In this document: in pieces, positions 58,153 to 64,000 of the stretch
Layout of the letters: each line of letters begins with the position of its first letter
Position numbering within the stretch: the stretch's first letter is position 1
Assembly (NCBI GenBank): GCA_964507445.1
Contig: CAZDQF010000018.1
Span: forward strand, 1 to 64,000
DNA from: GCA-2683135 sp964507445
GTDB lineage: Bacteria > Planctomycetota > GCA-002687715
Length of the DNA stretch: 64,000 bases
Direction of reading: 5' to 3'
Program-made: the position numbers and the translations under genes
The notes under the pieces: generated by a model
Seen by the model: the letters and a program-made list of their open reading frames with translations, nothing else
What the model was told of the DNA's origin: nothing
Databases searched by the model: none

Positions 58153-60294
58153 TCAGCCCGTGGTCGTCTCCACGGGGACGGCGGCCGCGGACACCAGCTC
58201 GATGATGTCCTTGACCTGCAGCACATCCTCCTTCCCCAGGGTCTTCACCGCGTCGGAGTACATGGCGTAGTCCTTGGGACAGGCGGTGACGAAGTAACGG
58301 ATGTCGTCACCCAGGCGCAGGGCCTCCTCGATGCGTTGTTCGCTGGTGCGTTGTTGCTCGTTGGAGGTGTCCATCCAGATGCGGCCGCCGCCGGCGCCGC
58401 AGCAGAAGGTGTTGGCACCGCAGCGCGGCATGTCGTGGAGGTCCAGGCCGATGGCCGCCATGACATCGCGGGGGGCGTCCACCTCCCCGTTGTAGCGGGC
58501 CAGGTAGCAGGGGTCGTGATAGGTGCCCTTGGCGCCGATGGGCGCGGTGACCTGGATCTTCCTTTCCTCCAGCAGCCGGGATAGCAGTCCGGTGTAGTGG
58601 TGGACCGTGTAGTCCGCTCCGAGGGCCGGGTACTCGTTACGCAGGGCGTTGAGGGTGTGTGGGTCGGTGGTGAAGATCTCCTCGAACTCCGCCTTCTGAA
58701 GCGCCTTGACGTTGTCCTCCACGAGCATCTCGAAGAGGCCCTCCTCGCCCACTCTGCGGACGTCGTTGCCCGCGTTCTTCTCGCCGTCGTAGAGGATTCC
58801 GAAGTCGACGCCAGCGGCGTTCAGCACCTCCGCCACCTGACGGGACAGCGCCTGTATGCGGGGGTCGAAGGACGCGAAGTCGCCAACGAACCACAGGTAC
58901 TTCACGGGCTCCTTGCGCGCGTCCTTGATCTTGAAGGACAGCCCCTTGGTCCAGCGGGCGCGCTTCTTCGGAGACTCGCCGAAGGAGTTGCCGTAGTCCC
59001 CCAGGTTCATCAGCGCCCCCTGGAGGTTGTCGTCCACCTTGCCACCGTCCACCAGGTGACGCCGCATCTGGACGATGTGCGTCAGGTGCTCGATCCCCAC
59101 CGGGCACTGCTCCATACAGGACATGCAGGTGGTGCAGCTCCACAGGGTCTCGGGGCGGACCACGGCTCCTGCCACGTCCACCTCGAGGGGCCCCTCGGTC
59201 GGAGTCTCCGGCCACTGTGAGCCGGACGTGAAGGTCTGCTTCAGCAGCTCGGGGGTCCCGAGGGCCTCGTTGGCGAACGTGCGAAGGTCGAGGATCAGGT
59301 CCCGGGGGGAGAGGGTCGTACCCGCGGCGGTTGCGGGGCACGCCACGTGGCAGCGGCCGCACTTGGTGCAGGCGTCCAGGTCCAACAACTCCTTCCACGT
59401 GAAGTCCGTGATGGAGCTGTAGCCCATGGCTCCCTCCGGGGGTGCCGGCAGGGTCTGGGCAGAGCGGTCGTTGGTGAACACCAGATTCACCGCGTCCGTC
59501 ACCATGTGCATCATCTTCGAGTAGGGCGTGTAGGCCACGAAGGCCAGGGCCGCGATCCCGTGGACCCACCACGTCCAGACGTGCCAGCCCCGCAAAGTGT
59601 CGGAGCCCATGCCGCTGAACCCCGAGGCCAGGGCGTAGCCCACGGGGGACCAGCGCTCGAAGTCCGGGGTGGTCTTGGCGATGCGGAAGCCCTCGATGAA
59701 GAACCCCGTCACGGCGATGACCAGCAGCAGCCAGACGAAGATCATGTCATCGGTGACGAAGCCGGAGCGGTTGTAGTTGCCGCCGTGGTCGTCAGCGCGC
59801 TTGTAGTCCAGGGCAGCGGGCTTCAGGATCCGCCTCCTTACCATCATGGCCACCAGACCGATGATGAAGAGGACGCCGAACACATCCAAGCAGAGGGAGA
59901 ACCACAGGTAGAAGTCTCCCTCCAGCAGCTTGAGGTCGAAGAACCGCAGGATGTCGTGGTCGATGGCCACCAGCACCGTGCCGATGAAGAGGACGATGAA
60001 GCCCCACAGGATGAGGCTGTGGGCGATGCCGCCGAAGCGGTCGCCCTTGCGGACCGTGGCGTTGGTGATGATGGTGACGAACGCCCGGCGCAGGCGACCG
60101 TAGAGGTCGTCGAACCGGTTCTCGGACCGGCCCTTCTTGTACTTCCTGTACCGGCGCCAGAATCCGTGGATGAAGATGACGCAGGCCAGAGCTCCCAGCA
60201 CGTAGAAGGCGATCTGCGGACCGGTCCCGAGGTGGAGGAAGATCTCCCGGGTCGGCATGGAGTCAGCGGCTGGGGTCGGCTCGGGGCTGGACAT
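58153..60294 (-). CDS. Membrane-bound Etf:quinone oxidoreductase-like iron-sulfur protein (EMO type)
   Basis: A 713-residue inner-membrane electron-transfer protein. The N-terminal part has five to six membrane spans with haem-b-type His residues (SLILWGFIVLFIGTVLVAIDHD; WVHGIAALAFVAYTPYSKMMH), a NarI-like cytochrome b fold. Two [4Fe-4S] sites follow (CTKCGRCHVACP and CTTCMSCMEQCP). The C-terminal CCG domains contain DPCYLARYNG, RCGANTFCCGAGGG and TACPKDYAMY. This is the layout of EtfAB:menaquinone oxidoreductases that pass acyl-CoA dehydrogenase electrons to the quinone pool. etfA and etfB are directly upstream (7-base gap), which supports the call. Confidence 0.88.
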   Translation of the reverse strand: MSSPEPTPAADSMPTREIFLHLGTGPQIAFYVLGALACVIFIHGFWRRYRKYKKGRSENRFDDLYGRLRRAFVTIITNATVRKGDRFGGIAHSLILWGFIVLFIGTVLVAIDHDILRFFDLKLLEGDFYLWFSLCLDVFGVLFIIGLVAMMVRRRILKPAALDYKRADDHGGNYNRSGFVTDDMIFVWLLLVIAVTGFFIEGFRIAKTTPDFERWSPVGYALASGFSGMGSDTLRGWHVWTWWVHGIAALAFVAYTPYSKMMHMVTDAVNLVFTNDRSAQTLPAPPEGAMGYSSITDFTWKELLDLDACTKCGRCHVACPATAAGTTLSPRDLILDLRTFANEALGTPELLKQTFTSGSQWPETPTEGPLEVDVAGAVVRPETLWSCTTCMSCMEQCPVGIEHLTHIVQMRRHLVDGGKVDDNLQGALMNLGDYGNSFGESPKKRARWTKGLSFKIKDARKEPVKYLWFVGDFASFDPRIQALSRQVAEVLNAAGVDFGILYDGEKNAGNDVRRVGEEGLFEMLVEDNVKALQKAEFEEIFTTDPHTLNALRNEYPALGADYTVHHYTGLLSRLLEERKIQVTAPIGAKGTYHDPCYLARYNGEVDAPRDVMAAIGLDLHDMPRCGANTFCCGAGGGRIWMDTSNEQQRTSEQRIEEALRLGDDIRYFVTACPKDYAMYSDAVKTLGKEDVLQVKDIIELVSAAAVPVETTTG

Positions 60295-60301
60295 CAGCGT
60301 G

Positions 60302-61267
60302 CTATCTCAGCTTCTCCGTGATGGCCGGGACCAGATCGAACAAGTCCTCCGTGCTCCCGTAGTGGGCGAACTCGAAGATGGGCGCGGTCTCGTCGGTGTT
60401 GACGGCGATGATCAGCTCCGCGTCCTTCATGCCCTCGATGTGCTCGGGGGCGCCGCTGATACCCAGCGCCAGGTAGGCCTTGGGCTTCACCTTCAGCCCT
60501 GACTTGCCCACCTGCCGTGTCTTGGGCAGCCACTTGGAGTCCACGATGGGACGGGAAGAGCAGACCGCTCCGCCGAGGGCGGCGGCCAGCTCCTCGGCCA
60601 TGGGCAGGTTGTCCGCGCTGCCGATGCCACGGCCCACGGCTACCAGCACGTCGTGCTGCGTGATATCGACGTCGCTTCCGTCCGGCTCCACCAGGGCCTG
60701 GAAGCGCACCTGGGACTCGGCGGCGCCGTCGGGGGCCGCCAGGTCCTCTACGGCGGGGGACCCGTCCGCTCGTCCGGCGTCCGTGGGGAAGCACCCGGCC
60801 AACACGCTCACCACGACCGACGGGCTGTCGGAGGCGGACTCCGCGTAGATCTTGCCAGCGTAGAGTTGCGAGGTGGTGACCACCGCGTCGCCGTCCATGA
60901 CCACGTCCAGCGCGTACGCCACCAGGGGCAGGTCGCAGCTGACGGAAAGGGCGGCGGCCAGGTCCATGCCCATGGACGTGTTGGCTACGAGGGTGAGGCG
61001 GGGCGACGCGTGATCAACTACTGCGGCGAGCGCGGCGGCGTGAGTCTGCGGGTTGAACTGGGCCAGGCCCGGATGTTCGACGCAATAGACCGTGTCCGCC
61101 TTGCCCAGCTGCCCGGCCTTGTCCTTCATGCCGGTGCCCAGCAGGGCCACCCCAACGGCGCCGCCCGTGGCGGCCTTGAGCTCCGCGGCCTTCCCCAGCA
61201 GCTCGAACGTGACGTCCGACAACTCACCGTTGATGTGTTCGGCGACGACGAGGATGTCCTGGCTCAT
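60302..61267 (-). CDS. etfA: Electron transfer flavoprotein alpha subunit
   Basis: A 321-residue soluble FAD-binding subunit. The C-terminal FAD domain shows VGRGIGSADNLPMAEELAAALG, VDSKWLPKTRQVGKSG, and AYLALGISGAPEHIEGM, all characteristic EtfA segments. It accepts electrons from acyl-CoA and other dehydrogenases as the EtfAB dimer. It begins 2 bases after etfB and ends 7 bases before the membrane oxidoreductase gene. Confidence 0.95.
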   Translation of the reverse strand: MSQDILVVAEHINGELSDVTFELLGKAAELKAATGGAVGVALLGTGMKDKAGQLGKADTVYCVEHPGLAQFNPQTHAAALAAVVDHASPRLTLVANTSMGMDLAAALSVSCDLPLVAYALDVVMDGDAVVTTSQLYAGKIYAESASDSPSVVVSVLAGCFPTDAGRADGSPAVEDLAAPDGAAESQVRFQALVEPDGSDVDITQHDVLVAVGRGIGSADNLPMAEELAAALGGAVCSSRPIVDSKWLPKTRQVGKSGLKVKPKAYLALGISGAPEHIEGMKDAELIIAVNTDETAPIFEFAHYGSTEDLFDLVPAITEKLR

Positions 61268-61269
61268 GG

Positions 61270-62028
61270 TCAGCTCCTCTTCTCGTTGAGCAAGCCCGCG
61301 ATTCTGGCGGCCACGTCCTCGGCTGATCCATCGAGCATCTCAGCCCCTTCGCCCTTCTCCGGCGTGTACATGCGCCGGACCGTAGAGCCAGCGTCCACCT
61401 CGGCGTCGGAGACCTCCACCTCTTCGAGCTCGGCCTCCTTCATGATCTGCCGCACGCGGCTCACGGGTGCGTAGCGGGGCGTTTGCCGCGCCGCCTGGAT
61501 GCCCAGCACGACCTTGGGCACGACCTCGTATCGGGCCATCACGCCGCCGGCGTACTCCTTGTGGATCGTCAGGGTGTCCCCGGACACGGCCACCTCGCTG
61601 ACCACGCTGACGCAGGGGACGCCGAGATACCCGGCAAGCAGGACCCCCAGTTGTCCGTCCCGGTCGTCCGCCGCCTGCACCCCCGTCATCACCACGTCGT
61701 ACGCCATGCCGGAGATGACCGTGCACATGGCCTTGGCGGCGGTGTGGGTGGTGGCGGCCTCATCGACGCCGGTCACCTTCACGGCGCGGTCAGCGCCCTT
61801 GGCCAGGGCAGTGAACAGCACCTTGTCCGTCTCCTCGCGTTCGATGGCGATGACCGTGACCGTGCCACCGTGCTGCTCCTTGATCTGCACCGCCTCTTCG
61901 ATGGCGTGTTCGCAGAACTCGTTGATCTTGTAGCTGAGAAAGTCTCGTTCCAGATCGGTGCCGTCGTCGTTGATTTCCAGTTCTTCGACGAGGTCCGGGA
62001 CCAGTTTTACGGGTACGACAATGTCCAT
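61270..62028 (-). CDS. etfB: Electron transfer flavoprotein beta subunit
   Basis: A 252-residue partner of EtfA. Family segments are IVVPVKLVPDLVEELEI at the start, YKINEFCEHAIEEAVQIKE, VMTGVQAADDRDGQLGVLLAGYLG and the C-terminal ARQTPRYAPVSRVRQIMK. AMP-binding residues are expected in the mid part. It is the first of the Etf genes, with a 58-base gap after the class V PLP enzyme gene, so a promoter may lie there or transcription may run through. Confidence 0.95.
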   Translation of the reverse strand: MDIVVPVKLVPDLVEELEINDDGTDLERDFLSYKINEFCEHAIEEAVQIKEQHGGTVTVIAIEREETDKVLFTALAKGADRAVKVTGVDEAATTHTAAKAMCTVISGMAYDVVMTGVQAADDRDGQLGVLLAGYLGVPCVSVVSEVAVSGDTLTIHKEYAGGVMARYEVVPKVVLGIQAARQTPRYAPVSRVRQIMKEAELEEVEVSDAEVDAGSTVRRMYTPEKGEGAEMLDGSAEDVAARIAGLLNEKRS

Positions 62029-62086
62029 GGTCGGGAGAGCCTAACGGTAAGCGCCGGGATTGTCTTGAGGGACCGCGGGCGTGGGA

Positions 62087-63556
62087 TCAGGCGTCCGCCA
62101 GCCACGCGTCCACGGCCCCCTTGATGGAGAACAGCCGGGTGTGGTCGAACTTGAAGGTCTTGTGGGTGTAGTCGCCGTTTTCCTGGCGGTCGTACTGCTC
62201 TTCGTACGTCTCGCGGTTGTCCACCAGATCCTGGACCGCCTTGATGAGCAGATCGACGTCCGCCTTGCTGTTGTAGATCCCGAAGGACGCCCGGACCATC
62301 CCTCGATGCAGGTCGGCGAGGCGCTCGATCTCTTCGTCGGACAGGTCGTCGGACTCCTCCGACAGGACCTCGGTGATCATCTCGCGGACGTAGGGGTGGG
62401 CGCAGAAGCACTCGTTGCGGACGGCGATGTTGAAGTAGTCGTTGAGCACCGCAGCGGCCATGGCGTGATCCACGTCGCGGACGTTGAAGGAGACGGCGCC
62501 GGCCCGCTCGCAGGCGTCGCAGTCGCTCTCGCCGTAGATGATCACCTGAGGGATGCGGCTGAGTTTGTCGATGGTGTACCGGATGATGGCGTCTTCCTCT
62601 TCGGCGATGGCGTCCATGCCGACCCTGTTGAGGGCGTAGAGGGAGGCCGCCAATCCGATGGCGCCGGTGATGTTGGGGGTCCCGGCCTCTTCCCGGTCGG
62701 GGAAGGACTCGGTGATCATGTAGCGGTTGACGTAGACGTCATCCACCATGCCGCCCCCCACGTCCTGGGGCTCGACCCCTTGGAACAGCTCTCTGCGAGC
62801 CACCACCACCCCTGGAGAACCGGGGGCGTAGATCTTGTGCCCGGAGAAGATCACCACGTCCAGGTCCTGGGCCGGGTCGTCGTTGCCGGACATGCGGATC
62901 GGGAGGTGGGCCGCCATCTGAGCGGCGTCCACCACCACGAGGGCGCCGTGGGCGTGGGCCAGCTTCGCGATCTCGTAGATGGGGTTGACGATGCCGGTCA
63001 CGTTGGAGACTCCGGTGACCGCCACGTAGTTCACGTTGTCGCCGTGCTCCTCGAGCGCCTCTTTGAGGCGCTCCATGTGGATCTGTCCGATGGACTTCTT
63101 CGCCATCTCAGCGGGCACGTGGACGACCTTGGCGAAGTGCTTGCGGTGGGGGAGATCGTTGGAGTGGTGCTCCATGATGGACGTGATCACCACGTTCCGA
63201 TCCGGGCGCTTGTCTCGCAGCGCGCGAGCGACCCGGTTGATGCCGGCGGTGGTGCCACTGCCGACGAAGAAGGCGGTGTGATCCTCCGGGTCGGCGTTGA
63301 GGAAGTCCAGCACCATGCCGTGGGTCCACTTGTACTCGGACGTGGACAGCTTGGCGCCGAAGTGGAGGACGCTGTGGGTGTTGGAGTAGTAGGGCTGGAA
63401 CCGGGCGAGGGTGTCCTCCACCACCTGCAGCCGCAGAGTGCTGGCCGTGCTGTCCAGGTAGACGCGGCGGGAGCACTCGCCGTTGGCGAGGTCGTATTCC
63501 ACGTCCAATCCCACCGCCGCCGACGCCAGCTTCCCGAGCAATCCGTCGCCGCTCAT
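62087..63556 (-). CDS. Aminotransferase class V-fold PLP enzyme (cysteine desulfurase-like)
   Basis: A 489-residue PLP enzyme. It has the class V features: STASTLRLQVVEDTLARFQPYY at the substrate entry, a nucleotide-like loop VGSGTTAGINRVARAL, VVDAAQMAAHLP and the Schiff-base Lys in IFSGHKIYAPGSPG. A late NECFCAHPYVREM segment holds two Cys. SufS/selenocysteine-lyase-like activity is possible, but it is longer than SufS by roughly 80 residues and no suf genes are near. Its ATG overlaps the stop of the upstream CCG-domain gene by 4 bases, hinting at Fe-S supply or repair for the neighbouring Fe-S proteins. That link is inference. Confidence 0.8.
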   Translation of the reverse strand: MSGDGLLGKLASAAVGLDVEYDLANGECSRRVYLDSTASTLRLQVVEDTLARFQPYYSNTHSVLHFGAKLSTSEYKWTHGMVLDFLNADPEDHTAFFVGSGTTAGINRVARALRDKRPDRNVVITSIMEHHSNDLPHRKHFAKVVHVPAEMAKKSIGQIHMERLKEALEEHGDNVNYVAVTGVSNVTGIVNPIYEIAKLAHAHGALVVVDAAQMAAHLPIRMSGNDDPAQDLDVVIFSGHKIYAPGSPGVVVARRELFQGVEPQDVGGGMVDDVYVNRYMITESFPDREEAGTPNITGAIGLAASLYALNRVGMDAIAEEEDAIIRYTIDKLSRIPQVIIYGESDCDACERAGAVSFNVRDVDHAMAAAVLNDYFNIAVRNECFCAHPYVREMITEVLSEESDDLSDEEIERLADLHRGMVRASFGIYNSKADVDLLIKAVQDLVDNRETYEEQYDRQENGDYTHKTFKFDHTRLFSIKGAVDAWLADA

Positions 63557-64000
63557 GCCTCTGCTCCCATGGACTCGACCACGAGTTCGATGATGTCCTT
63601 GACCAGCAGGTTCCCTTCATTGCCGGTGGACTTCACAGCGTCTTCGAACCGGGAGACCTCGAGGGGGCAGCACACGGCGAGGACGTCCGCCCCGGTCTCC
63701 ACCGCTTCGATGACCCGTTGCTCGGAGAGCCGCATGGCCACGTGGTCCGACATGTGCCCGTCCAACCACATGCCGCCGCCACCGCCGCCACAGCAGTAGC
63801 TGTTTTCGCGGCAACGACCCATCTCCGTCAGCTCGACGCCGGGGATGGCCTTGAGCATGTTGCGAGGCGCCTCGTACTCGCCGTTGTGACGGCCGAGGTA
63901 GCAGGGGTCGTGGAAGGTGACCTTGACGCCCAGGTCGTGCTTCATCCCCAGCTCGGCCATGCGTCCTTCGAGGAAGGTGGTGTAGTGGATCGTCTCGAAG
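63553..64000 (-). CDS. CCG-domain iron-sulfur protein, 3' part only
   Basis: Partial: the reading frame runs open from the right edge (first full codon at 63999) to the stop at 63553, so only about 148 C-terminal residues are present. They contain one CCG domain: FHDPCYLGRHNGEY, GRCRENSYCCGGGGGGMW and VCCPLEVSRFEDAV. It parallels the C-terminal part of the Etf oxidoreductase at 58153-60294 (DPCYL, FCCGAGGG, ACPKD). An in-frame ATG at 63960 is internal, since the frame continues with matching sequence (FETIHYTTFLEGR). The protein is probably a heterodisulfide-reductase-like electron-transfer subunit. Confidence 0.85.
   Translation of the reverse strand, partial: FETIHYTTFLEGRMAELGMKHDLGVKVTFHDPCYLGRHNGEYEAPRNMLKAIPGVELTEMGRCRENSYCCGGGGGGMWLDGHMSDHVAMRLSEQRVIEAVETGADVLAVCCPLEVSRFEDAVKSTGNEGNLLVKDIIELVVESMGAEA

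Noticed and set aside
1..64000. CRISPR arrays, insertion sequences, prophage genes, att sites or replication origin
   Set aside because: No direct-repeat array, transposase, integrase, phage protein or DnaA-box cluster was seen in reading both strands.

Overview
The window is a contiguous, GC-rich, densely coding bacterial chromosome segment carrying one tRNA gene. I see no insertion sequence, phage block or CRISPR array. Family content points to Planctomycetota or a close relative: two DUF1800/DUF1501 gene pairs, two DUF1080 proteins, a multi-haem c-type cytochrome with a PA14-like front end, a BlaI/M56 pair with carboxypeptidase-regulatory-like domains, a Ser/Thr kinase fused to a sigma-54 activator, and pilin and 'ITGxxFGYD-WRRW' HEAT-type remnants. 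This is inference from family distribution; no marker gene here fixes the taxon.

Layout. 0.3-3.7 kb: purF, an MBL-fold hydrolase, a Gfo/Idh/MocA oxidoreductase and tRNA-Val(UAC). 3.7-4.4 kb: a gene-free stretch with a terminator, hairpins and a broken prepilin/HEAT remnant. 4.4-11.2 kb: a secreted predicted beta-propeller and a 1636-residue kinase/TPR/GAF/sigma-54 regulator with a perfect inverted repeat over its promoter. 11.2-13.6 kb: Na+/phosphate symporter plus PhoU. 13.8-19.8 kb: a tightly overlapping BlaI - M56 sensor protease - DUF1800 - DUF1501 operon with a BlaI-like operator. 19.9-32.9 kb: secreted or envelope proteins (Ig-like protein, alpha/beta hydrolase, TPR-redoxin, DUF493, cytochrome + DUF1080/propeller pair, beta-helix protein). 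33.1-38.7 kb: UDP-glucose dehydrogenase, a lipoprotein, an anti-sigma-like protein, a SprT-like metalloprotein, a zinc-ribbon/coiled-coil protein, rlmN and a DUF1080 protein. 38.7-44.4 kb: aldehyde dehydrogenase and a molybdenum hydroxylase operon with a small Cys-rich protein. 44.6-49.7 kb: DUF808 membrane protein, ATP-type pckA, exonuclease III, a candidate small RNA and a beta-decarboxylating dehydrogenase. 49.8-52.7 kb: second DUF1800/DUF1501 pair. 52.9-56.3 kb: a four-domain chorismate mutase - prephenate dehydratase - ACT - DAHP synthase fusion and an aminotransferase. 56.4-58.1 kb: two overlapping membrane-protein genes. 58.2-64.0 kb: a partial CCG-domain protein, a class V PLP enzyme, etfB, etfA and a membrane Etf:quinone oxidoreductase.

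How the genes may work together. The clearest functional units are the Etf/quinone reductase cluster (electrons from acyl-CoA dehydrogenases to the quinone pool), the molybdenum hydroxylase operon, the phosphate import pair, the cytochrome/DUF1080 pair (probable envelope oxidation of sugar derivatives) and the aromatic amino acid fusion, which puts the first step of the shikimate pathway and the Phe branch on one polypeptide with one ACT domain. The most unusual candidate system is the BlaI/M56 operon, where a protease-coupled one-component switch is translationally linked to DUF1800/DUF1501 proteins of unknown function.
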